From JAFLCL01 sp964502175 (GTDB taxonomy: Bacteria; Myxococcota_A; Polyangia; Polyangiales; Sandaracinaceae): a stretch of DNA of 64,000 bases. Positions 52,115 to 62,360 of this stretch are shown in pieces (position 1 is the first letter of the stretch; each line of letters begins with the position of its first letter). Where the stretch lies: the NCBI GenBank assembly GCA_964502175.1, contig CAZCVE010000046.1, forward strand, positions 1-64,000. Direction: 5' to 3'. The position numbers were made by a program, and so were the translations under genes. A model generated the notes under the pieces. It saw nothing but the letters and a program-made list of their open reading frames with translations, did not search any database and was not told the DNA's origin.

Positions 52115-55100
52115 ATGTCCCTGTTGCAGCACGAGGGCGGCCGGTCGCGAGCGCGACGCTTGGCGTCACGCCTGCGCGCGTTCGGCACGCACGCTCTCTG
52201 CACCTCGCTCGCCACGCTCCTCGTGTGGCTCCCGCTCCAGGCCTACGTGCCAGCGCGCGCGCGAGCGCAGGACATTCCCCAGATCTCCGATCGCGCGATC
52301 GAGCAGGCGAACCAAGCCGAGGTCGAAGCGTCTCCGATCGACCGCGAAACCCTCGAGGCCGTCGAAGAAGCCGCGGCCGCGCCTATCGAGGAAGCGGAGG
52401 CCGTGGAGGCGGCTGCCGACGCCGCCGACGATGTGACCCCCATCTCGCTCCCTGGTGGCGAGACACGCACGGCGGTCAATCCGCAGGCGATCTCGTTGCC
52501 GAACGCCGAAGGCTCGATCGAGGGCATGGGTGAATCGTTCTCCCCGATCCTCTCGTCGGGCACCGCCACGTTCGGCGTCCCCATCGCCGTCGCACCGGGC
52601 CGCGCGGGTGTGCAGCCTTCGATCTCGATCTCCTACTCGTCGTCCGGCGGCAACGGTGCGCTCGGGTTCGGGTGGGGCTTCGGTGTGCCGTTCATCTCGC
52701 GCCAGACCGATCGCGGCCTTCCCACCTACGACGACCGCGCGACGTGGCACTCGGCGGAAGACCGCTTCATCTACAACGGCGGTCAAGAGCTCGTCCCGGT
52801 CTCGAACGACGCGATCGCGACGGTCGACGGCGTCGCCGCGACCGTCCCGTCGGATGTCGCGGACTGGCAGCAGTACCGCGCTCGGGTCGAGGGCGGCTTC
52901 ATGCGCTTCTTCCGCGCGCGCGACTCACGTCGGTGGGTCGTGCAGTCGCCCGACGGCTCGCGCTTCGACTTCGGCGTCCTGCCGACCACCTCGAGCGCGT
53001 CGGACGTGGACTCCACGAACGCGATCGAGATCGACGACGAGTCCGCCGCGACCTCGACGAGCGCGAAGATCTTCCGCTGGATGATCACGCGCAGCTCCGA
53101 CGCGCACGGTTCCACCATCTACTACCGCTACACGCGCGACCGCGGTCAGCTCTACCTCGCCGACATCTCGTACGTCTCACCGGTCGCGTGCGGGGCCTCG
53201 ACCGTCGAGGCGCGACGCGACTGCACGCGCTCGCTGGGGGAGTACGGGGCGCGCGTGCGCTTCGTGTACGAGCCGCGCGACGACGCGTTCACGACCTACA
53301 CGAGCGGCTACCCGATCACGACCGCGCGCCGCCTGAAGCGCGTCGAGGTCACCGCGTACGACGACACGAGCGGCGGCCGCAGCCTCGTGCGCCGCTACCA
53401 CCTCCGCTACGAAGACGGACCGTTCCACTCGCTCCTCTCCAGCGTGCAGGTCGAAGGTCGCCCGAGCACGGATCAGTCGACCACCGTGCTCGGCGCAACG
53501 CTCGCGTGGGAGGAGGGCAATCGGAGCATCGCGGAGTCGAGCCTCACCGACGCCATCGTCGGAGACCTCCTTCCGCCGATGCGCTTCCGGTACTCGTCGC
53601 TTCCTGCGCGAGCGAGCTCGGGCGAGTCCATCCCCGGGTTCGGCGCGCTGTCGACGCGGATCGCCGACGTCCCGGGCAGCCCGCCCAACTCGATCGACGA
53701 GGCGCGCACCGAGCTCATGGACGTGAACTCCGATGGCCTGCCGGACCTCGTGGTCACCGACCCGGCCCGCTACCGAACGTCCGACGGCCAGCCCGCGGCC
53801 GGTGTGTTCTTCAACGGCTTCTCGGGCTCGGACGCCCGCCCCGCCACCGCCGGCACGTTCTCGGGGGCGGTGCCGGTCCCGATGCGCTCGGACCTCTCGG
53901 GCGTGATGGCGTTCTCGAACCTCAACATCGTCCCGATGGACGTCGACGGTGACGGGCGCGGCGACCTCCTGCACATGCCGCGTGAGCGCACGTATGGCTG
54001 GTTCACGCCGGTGCGCCGCGCCGATCCGGCCAGCGGCGCTGCATTCACGTCGCCGCGAGATCAGGGATGGCGCTTCGCCTACGCGAGCCTCGATCTGCCG
54101 CGCGATGACCTCGATCCCCGCATCGATCTCACGCGTGACGGTCAGCACATCCAGGTCGTCGATGTGAACAACGATCACCTCGTCGACGTGGTGCGCACGA
54201 CCGGCACCGTGATGCAGACCTGGCTGAACCTCGGATGGCTGCCAGGCGGAGACGGTCGCTTCGGCAGCTATCGCATCACGGGCACGGGACGACTCACGAC
54301 CTCGAACGTGGCGCTCTCTACGCAGCCCTACGAGTCGTGTCTTCTGCAGTCGGGTCTCCCGCTCGACTTCGAGTCCCCCGAGGCCCGCTTCGCGGACATG
54401 AACGGCGATGGTCTCCAGGACATCGTCGAGATCCAGCGCGGACGCATCCGCTACTGGCCGGGGCGAGGCCTCGGCAGCTGGGGCACGGGCTCCCGCCTGT
54501 GTGCCCGCGGGGAGGGTGCCAATCGCTACGTCGAGGTCGCGACCCCACCGCGCGACCTGCCCATTGATCTCGCAGGCGTCCAGCTCGCCGATCTCGACGG
54601 TGATGGCGCCAGCGACATCGTCGCGGTGCGCTTCGACGCGATCGACGTGTGGTTCAACCGCGCGGGTCAGAGCTTCACAGATCGGCTCGTCTTGCGAGGG
54701 ACGCCTCCTGCGCCGGGCTTTGCAAACCGCGTCCGCTTCACCGACATCGACGGCTCGGGGACCATCGACGCGGTCTACGGCGACGGCTCGGGATGGCGCT
54801 TCGTCGATCTGCTCTCGAACGGCGGCGTCTCGCAGCGCCCGCGTCTCCTCGTCGGCGTCGAGAATGGTCTGGGAGCCGCGACGGAGATCACGTACGAGTC
54901 GGCCGCCGTCGACTATCTCCGCGACCTCGCGGAGGCGCGCTCGTGCGGCACGAGCTGCGAATCGTTCACCTGGTCTCGCATCGAGGGCTCGCCCTCCGCA
55001 CGCCTCGCCCGCCTGACTGACGAGGCCGACGAGAACCTCTTCCGTGCCGAGGGCACGCCCGTGCTCTCGACCGTGGTTCGCTCGGTGCGGACGACCGATC

Positions 55101-58100
55101 GCATGAACGTCTTCGGCCGCGAGGAGCAGGTCAGCGAGAGCCACTTCGCCTACCACGACGGCTACTACGAGGGCATCGAGCAGGAGTTCCGCGGCTTCGG
55201 CGCCGCGGACGCGATCGTGCTGGGCGACAGCCACGACGAGCCCGCCGGTCCGTACGACGAGTCCGTCCTCACCCGCACCTGGTTTCACCAGGGCCGTCGG
55301 CCCGCGAACATTGCCGACGATCGACTCGCCTGGTCGCCGGACGAGGCGCTCAAGGGACGCGAGTACCTCACCGAGGTCTTCGACCGACAAGGCACGTTCC
55401 TCACCACGAGCCACGCGAGCCTGACGACGCGGCTCCTTCACGAGGGCCTCGACGGCCGGCCGATTCAGTACGCTTTCGTGTCGGAGATGAACGAGGTTCG
55501 GTACGACACCAGCCCCTTCACGCCGGGCACGGCGTCACTCGCTCTGCCGAGCGTGCGACGCGAGAGCGCGAGCGGGACCCCGACGTCCGATCCGCCACGC
55601 ACGATCGCCCTGCGCGGCGAGCTGCACGCTCGGGTCCGCACGACGTACGACCAAGTGGACAACCTCGGTCACGTCCTTCGACAGACCGTCTACGGTCACT
55701 ACCGGCCGACGCCCGCAGATGCCCCGGGCTGGGTCGGCGAGACCGACGAGCCGGTGACATCCGTCACCGAGCCCGTGCTGCTCAACGACGACGGCCACTG
55801 GTTGTGGCGCACCGAGCGGCAGTTCGGCTTCGGCGAGAACGCGCCGAGCTACCTGTTCGGCGACACGACGACGGAGTTCGATGCGGCCACGGGGGATCCG
55901 CTCACGTCTACGACGCTCGTCTCGCACGCAGACGTGCCGTCGTACCAGTTCGCTGGGGACAGCACGCTCGAGGGCAGCGCTCTCGCGCTGAGCAACACAC
56001 CCGAGAGTCTCTCGAGTCGCACCTGGTTCGACGTGTGGGGCAGCTCCACTGCCGCCTGCGCGGGGGCTTCCCCGTCGGACAGCTCGACACCCGCAACGCC
56101 TCCGACCGGGTGCATGCGATTCGGAACCGTCGAGTACGACGGCCTCTATCGCCAGTTTCCAGTCACCGAGACTGCATTCGTCAGCGCGACGGCGACACTG
56201 GCGACATCGGTCCCGATGGACAGTGCCAATCCCGGTTGGGACCGCGGCCTCGGCGCTGTCCGGCGCGTGCGTGATCCGAACACCGAAGAGACGAGCCTCA
56301 CGCACGACGGCCTAGGCCGATTGACCACGATGACGCCGCCGCCGGTGGGCCTCCCGACTGGAGAGGAGTGTGGCCGCGGGATCCCGACCACCGTCCTTTC
56401 GTACGAGCTCACGACTAACCCCGTGAGTCAGCCCATGTCGCGCGTTCACACGGCTCAGGTGCTGCGCGTCGATGGCGCACGCTGCGCGTTTACCGGCCTC
56501 GGCACCGAGCCGCCGGTCGCGACCGCGATCGGCTACGTCGATGGACTCGGTCGCGTTCGCGCCACGCTCGCGCAGGCGGAGCGCGACACCCCCGGTCACC
56601 ACTGGATCCGCAGCGGCATCGCGATCCTCGATCGCAAGGGGCAGGTCACGCGCGCGTACCACCCCACCTACCTGGCGAACGTCACGGACTTCGCGACGGT
56701 GCTCTCGCCGACCTCGGGCCAGCCGATGACGCCCGCGTCGATGCGCACGAACTACGACGCCTTCGGGCGGACGCGGTTCATGTACGCGGAGGACGGCTCG
56801 CTCACGACCACTGCGTTCCACGCAGCCTCGACGACGGTCTGTGACCCGCTCGACAACACCGAGGGCACGCACTTCTCGCATACGTGCACGACGAGCCGCA
56901 GCGACGGCTTCGGGCGCGTGATCGACCAGATCCTCGTCGAGTCCACCGAGACGGGTACGGCAGACGATCGCTACGACCGCCTCTGGAGCTACTACCGCGC
57001 AGACGGTGTGGTGCTCACGCTCGTGCGCACCCAGACGACGGACCAGCTGCCGCGTCCCACGAGCGCGTCGGCGGCGACGGGCGCGTTCGTGCGTCGCGAC
57101 TTCATCTACGACTCCGTCGGCCGTCGCCTCGGCAGCTTCGACCCCGACACCGACAACCCGGCGGATGCCGACAGCGGAACGCGGACCTGGCGCTATCGGT
57201 TCAACCGCGTGGGCGACCTCGTCGGCGTCCGCGATCCTCGCGGCTGCGGACAGAACTTCTTCTACGACCTCGGAGGACGCCTGCTCGGCGAGCAGTACGT
57301 CGGCTGCACCGAGGCCGAGAGCGGGCGCAACGACACGCCGTCGCTCGACAGCACGGTTCCCGGACAGAGCATCGGCGAAGGCTTCACGAGCGGCTCGACG
57401 ATCGTCGACGTGCTCTACGAGTACGACGTGATGCCAGACTGGGTCGCGCTCGCGGGCCTGTCGCCTCCCACGCTCGGCGGCACGCTAGGCCGGGCGACGG
57501 GCGTCAGCGACCGCGGGCAGCGCTCGGCGGTCGCGTACGACGATCGAGGGAACGCGATCTGGACGGCGCGGCAGATGGCGGTCATGCCGTTCGGAGCGAC
57601 CGTGAGCGAGACCGACCTGACCGGCGACTACCCCGTGCTCGGAAGCGTGGGCGGTCCCTCCACCTCCTACGTCGTCTTCGACGAGGCACACACCTACGAG
57701 CGCACGAGCGAGTACGACCACGCCGGACGTGGGCGACGTCTGACGCTCCCGCTCGACCCCGACTTCGGCGGCGCGTCGCCGGTCGTCTCCGGCGAGCTCG
57801 AACTCGACCCGCGCGGTCTTCCGATCGGCGCGACTGCTTATGTCGGCGAGGAGCCGATTCGCGTCCTCGAGTCCGTGGACTATGACCAAGAGGGACAGGT
57901 CGAGACGCGCAGCTGGGGCGGCACGACTGGCCTCCTCGACGAGTCGTTCGAGTACGACATCCGCAATCGCCCCATCGCGCACGAGGCCGTGCGTGCGCCG
58001 ACGATGGGCGCGATGGCCGGAACGATCGGCGCCGTCGAATACGTCGCCCGCGAGCAGTTCGGCTGGGACGAAGGCTCGAACCTCGTCGAGATCCGCGACA

Positions 58101-60436
58101 CGCGCCCGGTCTCCCAGTGGGCCGAGGGCCACCGTCCGCGCAACACGTACATCGGCCACGACAGCCTCTATCGCGTCGCGCAGGTGAGCTACGAGTACCG
58201 TGGCGAGTCGGCCTACGGCACCGACCTGGCGACCGACTGGCGCGACGACGCGGAGGGCCCCAACGCGGACGACCCCATGCGGCCGCGTCCTGCCGCGATG
58301 GTCGGCCAGAGCCACGGCACGCGCATCCAGCAGCTCGACTACGAGTGGGACTATCTCGGCAATCAGATCCGCTGGCTCGACGACGCGTTCGAGTCCGAGA
58401 GCCTCGGCGAGATGTTCTACGAGCGCGGCATCGGCGAGATCACGAACGGCAACACGCCCGGCGCCTCTGCGAGCTCGGCGCGCCCGAGCGCACTCTACCT
58501 CTCGACGAACATCGACGCGGAGATCGACGGCGACGTCGGTGTCGACCCGAGCTGGAACGGCGCCGGCTGGGTCGAGGTGGAGTACGGCACGAGCGGCAAC
58601 GTCGCGAGCTTCACGGTCCACGGCCAGTGTCACGACGGGAGCCTCGAGGATCAGTGCACGGACTCGACGGGCACCGTCGGCGCGCGGGCCGATCACTTCC
58701 GCGAGGTCTGCGCCTGTGCCCAGGAGCAGCACTACCGCTACCGATGGGACGAGCTGAACCGCCTCGTCGACGGCCTCCGCTATGACCGCGCAACAGGCGG
58801 CAACTGGTCCTACGGCGCGCACCTCCGCTACCGCTACGACGGCGCGAACCAGCGCACCGTGAAGGAGAGCTTCGCCGAGAGCAGCGTCAACACGGCCGAG
58901 CGATACGCGCTCTACGTGTACCCGGGAGACTTCGAGCGCCGCGGCCTCACGATCGGCTTCGGCAACGCGGGCCCGACGTACATGGCGGTTGCTGGCACCG
59001 CCGATGCGACCGAGACGCAGTACCTCATCGCCGGCGCCCGCATCGTGTGGGACGGAGAGCCGGGCATCACCGGCCCCGGCATCGACCGCAACCGCCGCGC
59101 GACGGTGAACGCGAGCGATCTCCTTGGGACGACGGCCGCGTCGATCGACCTCGAGAGCGGCGCGCTGCTTGAGGTGAGCACGTACTACCCGAACGGCGCG
59201 AGGGAGAACCTCTGGACGAACGAGGCAGACGTCCCGCTCGAGCCGATGGGGTTCACGGGCAAGGAGGCGGACGAGGAGATCGGGGTCACGTACTTCGGCC
59301 AGCGGTGGCTGATTCCAAGGCTCGGCCGATGGGCGACGCCGGACCCGCTGCATGTGCATGCGGCAGGCGGGGGGGAGGCTCTGAACTCTTATCACTATGT
59401 CGGCGGCAACCAGCTGCAGGCCAAGGATCCGACGGGTCTCGGTATCATAAGAGTCAACACGGCGCCGGCTGGAGTGGCGGAAGGACAGGCCTTCGTGGAG
59501 CGTGGGGAGGGCGCGGGGTTTCAGACGTTCCAATCCCCCCAGGCTTTTCGGGCCTTCGCGCGAGGAGCGCAGGTCTACGTGTACGATCGCAACGCGCCTC
59601 ACTCGCTCGAGGAGGTCAGGGCTTTTCTTCGGAGCATGGGGCGCCTTGAGCAAGGAGCGGCCGAGATCACGGGAACAACGCCCGGCGCGCCCGGTACGCA
59701 AGGGGGACCCGGAGCTGGGGACCCCGCGCCAGGCGAACTCCCGCATTTCGGCACCGGACGCTCGGACCAGGGGGAAGGCCTTGGCACCTCCGGGGGAACA
59801 GGAACGTGCGACGCCATCGTATGCAGCCCTATCGAAGGAGGCGGTGGGAGCACTCAGGCCCAAACTGGCATGGATGTCGCGCATTCGATTGGCGGAATGA
59901 CCGATCCGCTTGATGCGGGCGATGACCAGAACGGTGGGACCGCAGGGGGTCTTAACCCGCGCGCTCAACGGGGAGCAGAGATACAGTTGCGTACGGCCGC
60001 TCTCCTTATCGTGGCTGCCATCATAGGCCGGCGAATGGTGCAACTGCCACAGCAGTTGCGCCGTGGCGGCCGGACGCTTCAGCGGCGTGGTGAAGACCGT
60101 TTCGCGGCGGTGGGTTCAAACGTATGGGAACAGTTTGGTAATGCGCGAGGTCGCGGAAGAGAGCTGGCCAATCTCGGCGACGACGCCATTCCGTTCGTCC
60201 AGGAGATTGGTCCGAACCGAGGCCGCGTCACCGGCATGCAGTCGCCTGACGGCATGAGAGGCTGGAGGCTGGATTATGACCCTAGATCGCAGCAGACGCA
60301 TGTAAACTGGTGGGATTGGTCGGATACGCCACAAGACCGACGCGGTGGCTTCTACGGTCGTATCGATATCGGAAGCGCTGCTGATGAAGCGGCGTACCGT
60401 GAACTGCTCAGGAGATTCCCCGCCCCAAAGAGTTGA
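52115..60436 (+). CDS. SpvB/FG-GAP/RHS polymorphic toxin (Tc B-C like shell)
   Basis: A 2773-aa exported protein. A signal-like segment (ALCTSLATLLVWLPLQAYVP, then ARARAQ) opens it. Residues about 138-480 are the SpvB domain (SFSPILSSGTATFGVPI, YSSSGGNGALGFGWGFGVPF). Residues about 520-900 carry FG-GAP/VCBS units (MDVNSDGLPDLVVTDP, ADMNGDGLQDIVEIQ, ADLDGDGASDIVAVRFD). RHS/YD repeats follow. The core ends at GFTGKEADEEIGVTYFGQRW with LGRWATPDPLH and AKDPTGLG near 2378-2440. After that comes a toxin region of about 330 aa with low-complexity Gly and a hydrophobic helix (LRTAALLIVAAIIGRR). The last part (GWRLDYDPRSQQTHVNWWDW) resembles polymorphic-toxin ends; its activity is unknown. Confidence 0.88.
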   Translation: MSLLQHEGGRSRARRLASRLRAFGTHALCTSLATLLVWLPLQAYVPARARAQDIPQISDRAIEQANQAEVEASPIDRETLEAVEEAAAAPIEEAEAVEAAADAADDVTPISLPGGETRTAVNPQAISLPNAEGSIEGMGESFSPILSSGTATFGVPIAVAPGRAGVQPSISISYSSSGGNGALGFGWGFGVPFISRQTDRGLPTYDDRATWHSAEDRFIYNGGQELVPVSNDAIATVDGVAATVPSDVADWQQYRARVEGGFMRFFRARDSRRWVVQSPDGSRFDFGVLPTTSSASDVDSTNAIEIDDESAATSTSAKIFRWMITRSSDAHGSTIYYRYTRDRGQLYLADISYVSPVACGASTVEARRDCTRSLGEYGARVRFVYEPRDDAFTTYTSGYPITTARRLKRVEVTAYDDTSGGRSLVRRYHLRYEDGPFHSLLSSVQVEGRPSTDQSTTVLGATLAWEEGNRSIAESSLTDAIVGDLLPPMRFRYSSLPARASSGESIPGFGALSTRIADVPGSPPNSIDEARTELMDVNSDGLPDLVVTDPARYRTSDGQPAAGVFFNGFSGSDARPATAGTFSGAVPVPMRSDLSGVMAFSNLNIVPMDVDGDGRGDLLHMPRERTYGWFTPVRRADPASGAAFTSPRDQGWRFAYASLDLPRDDLDPRIDLTRDGQHIQVVDVNNDHLVDVVRTTGTVMQTWLNLGWLPGGDGRFGSYRITGTGRLTTSNVALSTQPYESCLLQSGLPLDFESPEARFADMNGDGLQDIVEIQRGRIRYWPGRGLGSWGTGSRLCARGEGANRYVEVATPPRDLPIDLAGVQLADLDGDGASDIVAVRFDAIDVWFNRAGQSFTDRLVLRGTPPAPGFANRVRFTDIDGSGTIDAVYGDGSGWRFVDLLSNGGVSQRPRLLVGVENGLGAATEITYESAAVDYLRDLAEARSCGTSCESFTWSRIEGSPSARLARLTDEADENLFRAEGTPVLSTVVRSVRTTDRMNVFGREEQVSESHFAYHDGYYEGIEQEFRGFGAADAIVLGDSHDEPAGPYDESVLTRTWFHQGRRPANIADDRLAWSPDEALKGREYLTEVFDRQGTFLTTSHASLTTRLLHEGLDGRPIQYAFVSEMNEVRYDTSPFTPGTASLALPSVRRESASGTPTSDPPRTIALRGELHARVRTTYDQVDNLGHVLRQTVYGHYRPTPADAPGWVGETDEPVTSVTEPVLLNDDGHWLWRTERQFGFGENAPSYLFGDTTTEFDAATGDPLTSTTLVSHADVPSYQFAGDSTLEGSALALSNTPESLSSRTWFDVWGSSTAACAGASPSDSSTPATPPTGCMRFGTVEYDGLYRQFPVTETAFVSATATLATSVPMDSANPGWDRGLGAVRRVRDPNTEETSLTHDGLGRLTTMTPPPVGLPTGEECGRGIPTTVLSYELTTNPVSQPMSRVHTAQVLRVDGARCAFTGLGTEPPVATAIGYVDGLGRVRATLAQAERDTPGHHWIRSGIAILDRKGQVTRAYHPTYLANVTDFATVLSPTSGQPMTPASMRTNYDAFGRTRFMYAEDGSLTTTAFHAASTTVCDPLDNTEGTHFSHTCTTSRSDGFGRVIDQILVESTETGTADDRYDRLWSYYRADGVVLTLVRTQTTDQLPRPTSASAATGAFVRRDFIYDSVGRRLGSFDPDTDNPADADSGTRTWRYRFNRVGDLVGVRDPRGCGQNFFYDLGGRLLGEQYVGCTEAESGRNDTPSLDSTVPGQSIGEGFTSGSTIVDVLYEYDVMPDWVALAGLSPPTLGGTLGRATGVSDRGQRSAVAYDDRGNAIWTARQMAVMPFGATVSETDLTGDYPVLGSVGGPSTSYVVFDEAHTYERTSEYDHAGRGRRLTLPLDPDFGGASPVVSGELELDPRGLPIGATAYVGEEPIRVLESVDYDQEGQVETRSWGGTTGLLDESFEYDIRNRPIAHEAVRAPTMGAMAGTIGAVEYVAREQFGWDEGSNLVEIRDTRPVSQWAEGHRPRNTYIGHDSLYRVAQVSYEYRGESAYGTDLATDWRDDAEGPNADDPMRPRPAAMVGQSHGTRIQQLDYEWDYLGNQIRWLDDAFESESLGEMFYERGIGEITNGNTPGASASSARPSALYLSTNIDAEIDGDVGVDPSWNGAGWVEVEYGTSGNVASFTVHGQCHDGSLEDQCTDSTGTVGARADHFREVCACAQEQHYRYRWDELNRLVDGLRYDRATGGNWSYGAHLRYRYDGANQRTVKESFAESSVNTAERYALYVYPGDFERRGLTIGFGNAGPTYMAVAGTADATETQYLIAGARIVWDGEPGITGPGIDRNRRATVNASDLLGTTAASIDLESGALLEVSTYYPNGARENLWTNEADVPLEPMGFTGKEADEEIGVTYFGQRWLIPRLGRWATPDPLHVHAAGGGEALNSYHYVGGNQLQAKDPTGLGIIRVNTAPAGVAEGQAFVERGEGAGFQTFQSPQAFRAFARGAQVYVYDRNAPHSLEEVRAFLRSMGRLEQGAAEITGTTPGAPGTQGGPGAGDPAPGELPHFGTGRSDQGEGLGTSGGTGTCDAIVCSPIEGGGGSTQAQTGMDVAHSIGGMTDPLDAGDDQNGGTAGGLNPRAQRGAEIQLRTAALLIVAAIIGRRMVQLPQQLRRGGRTLQRRGEDRFAAVGSNVWEQFGNARGRGRELANLGDDAIPFVQEIGPNRGRVTGMQSPDGMRGWRLDYDPRSQQTHVNWWDWSDTPQDRRGGFYGRIDIGSAADEAAYRELLRRFPAPKS

Positions 60437-60461
60437 GCCAAGCACGGAAGGGAGTTGCCCT

Positions 60462-60896
60462 GTGAATACCAGCGGCGTCGAAGATCTTGTTTTGGTTCTG
60501 CCGGGGATGAGTGACGTGCATCTTCTTGTCACGGAAGGTTCGGTCGCGTCCGCGGGCCTTCCAATCATGGACGCGATGCGAAAGTGCGATGCCCGCTATT
60601 CGCAGCTGACCCTCGACGTCGAGATCGACGCTCCTGACGAAGAGGTGGTGAGAGTCTTGAGGAGTCGCGATGTAGACGCGCACGCGTACGTCTGTGAGTT
60701 CTCCCTGCAAGCGCGTCGGGTCGCAGTGTGTTTCTCGCGAGAACTCTTTCTTGACCGATTCCCCTCGATAGTCGGCACTGAGCGACGGGTCTACGCGCTT
60801 GGGATGTCGGAACTGTGGATTGCTCTTGAGACTTCGATCTTTGCGCCAACATCCTGTTTCATCAAGCAACCTGAGACGGTCAGTACACGTCCATGA
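60462..60896 (+). CDS. Probable immunity protein for the RHS toxin tip
   Basis: GTG 60462 follows a GGGAG site 26 bp after the RHS stop. The 144-aa product (DLVLVLPGMSDVHLLVTEGS, RRVYALGMSELWIALETSIF) is a compact alpha/beta protein without signal or membrane segment. I recognise no family. A small orphan directly after a polymorphic toxin is typically its immunity gene, and base composition here is less GC-rich than the RHS core, as usual for exchangeable tip/immunity pairs. The TGA overlaps ATG 60893 of a 71-aa frame that runs into a repeat. Confidence 0.6.
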   Translation: MNTSGVEDLVLVLPGMSDVHLLVTEGSVASAGLPIMDAMRKCDARYSQLTLDVEIDAPDEEVVRVLRSRDVDAHAYVCEFSLQARRVAVCFSRELFLDRFPSIVGTERRVYALGMSELWIALETSIFAPTSCFIKQPETVSTRP

Positions 60897-61108
60897 AGCG
60901 GGAAGAGTGGGGAAGAGTGACGGTCAGAGCAGTGCTCGAAGTTGCCGCGCGAGTTGATCTGGAGACTCGTCCATTGTCCATGTTTGGCGACGGTCTGGAC
61001 GGCTCGCATCCCTGGCCGCTGACAGTCGAAGACGAGAACGACGCAGAGGCAACAGCGGTTAGACGGAACACGACTGCCCCGCGGGGAAGAGGTGCGGTCA
61101 GAGCGTAG
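60893..61108 (+). CDS. Short frame within the repeat, doubtful
   Basis: A 71-aa frame opening MKREEWGRVTVRAVLEVAAR overlaps the immunity stop by ATGA and lies almost wholly in the 172-bp repeat. The same residues recur in a different N-terminal context at the second copy. The overlap suggests possible translation, but its identity across both copies may just reflect DNA duplication. Low support. Confidence 0.25.
   Translation: MKREEWGRVTVRAVLEVAARVDLETRPLSMFGDGLDGSHPWPLTVEDENDAEATAVRRNTTAPRGRGAVRA
60911..61082 (+). repeat. 172-bp direct repeat, copy 1
   Basis: Begins GGAAGAGTGACGGTCAGAGC and ends ACACGACTGCCCCGC; identical base for base to 62361-62532. It is followed at 61083 by GGGGAAGAGGTGCGGTCAGA, which looks like the degraded start of another unit, so this is the left remnant of a tandem array. 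Confidence 0.9.
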
Positions 61109-62325
61109 CCGGGGGTGTTGATCTGATGGGTGCTTGATCCGCGTTACTGACCTTCCAGTCGGAGAACAGATCGAGGGGATCGACGCGGCGATCGTCGCGT
61201 GATCTGATCCCCGGATGCGACCTGTTGGAACCAAGGCTGAGCTCGAGCAGCGACGGCGGCTGGCTGTCGCCCTGTACGACACTGGGATGACCGTCCGCGA
61301 CGTCGCTGAAGAAGTCGGGTGCGCACCGGGCTCGGTGTCGCGCTGGATGCTCATGCGCGCGGCCGGTGGCGACGCCGCCCTCGATCCAATTCCCAACGCT
61401 GGGAGCAAGCCGCGCCTCGGTGAGTTGCAGCAGCGACAGCTCCGCGCGCTCCTGTCGCTCGGCGCGCGGACCAACGGCTTCGCGACGGATCTCTGGACCC
61501 TTTCGCGCGTGCGCGCGGTCATCGCGAAGGAGTTCGGCGTCGAGTACTCGATCTCCAACGTCCATGTGCTCCTCCGCAAGCTCGGCTTCTCGAACCAGGC
61601 AGCAGCGAAGCGCTCGCGCGAGCAAGACCCGGAAGCGGTACGCGAGTTCCGCGAAGAGACGTGGCCCGCGCTCAAAAAAAAGCCCAGAGCGAAGGTCGCA
61701 CGATCGCGCTGAGCGACGAGAGCGGGTTCATGCTGCAGCCCGTGGCCACGCGGACGTGGGCTCCGCGCGGGCAGACGCCGGAGTTGCTCTGCACGCACGC
61801 GCACGACCGCATCTCGGCGATCAGCGCGATCACGCTGTCGCCTGTGACGCAGGCGAGTCGGCTCTACTTCGCGCTGCTGCGCGACAACTACGACGCGAAC
61901 ACGATCGAGGCATTCGTGCGAGGTGTGCAGCGCCAGCTCCGCCGCCCTGTGACGTTCGTGTGGGACCGGCTCGCTGCGCATCGGACCGTCGCCGAGCGCC
62001 TCGCCGGCGACGCTCGGTTCGAGTTCGCTTCCTCCCCGCGTACTCGCCCGAGCTCAACCCTACAGAGCTTGGCTGGCGACATGCGAAGCACCACAGTCTC
62101 GCGGGTTCTTGTCCAACCGACATGGATCAGCTGGAGCATGGCGTTCGCGAGGCGCTGTCGTCCGTCGCGCGAAAGAGCGAGCTCCTTCACGGCTTCTTTC
62201 GCGGCTCCGGCTTGTCCCTTTAGCCACATGGAGCGTCAGTAGGAGTCCTCGTTTGGTGGCCAGAAGTCCGTGAGCTCGGCCTGTCTCTGACAATCAAAGC
62301 CGGATTCGCCTCCATCGCGGCGGCG
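61105..62325 (+). mobile_element. IS630-family insertion inside a repeat array (ends approximate)
   Basis: The roughly 1.2-kb segment between the left repeat remnant and GGACGGAACACTGCTGCCCC (the end of another repeat unit, about 62327) holds an IS630-type transposase. The size is right for IS630. I could not identify terminal inverted repeats or a TA target duplication by eye, so the ends are set only by where the repeat units break off. Confidence 0.55.
61215..62223 (+). pseudogene. IS630-type DDE transposase with two frame changes
   Basis: The N-terminal frame (ATG 61215) has the HTH part (TGMTVRDVAEEVGCAPGSVS). At 61674-61682 an A8G run allows the -1 slip that IS630-family elements commonly use. 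It leads to TIALSDESGFMLQPVATRTW (first Asp) and VTFVWDRLAAHRTVAERL (second Asp). A second break near 62025-62035 is different: GAGTTCGCTTCCTCC lacks one T, and only a third frame gives FLPAYSPELNPTELGWRHAK with the final Glu. The first shift may be programmed; the second looks like a mutation or sequencing error. Confidence 0.8.
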
Positions 62326-62360
62326 TGAGGACGGAACACTGCTGCCCCGCTCGGCCTGCG

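Noticed and set aside
53177..55441. 754-codon minus-strand frame opposite the SpvB/FG-GAP part
   Set aside because: The plus-strand frame has FG-GAP and SpvB motifs; this one is a strand shadow.
57485..60043. 852-codon minus-strand frame opposite the RHS gene
   Set aside because: The plus strand carries RHS repeats and the conserved core end; the opposite frame is rich in Arg/Val/Ala without any domain pattern.
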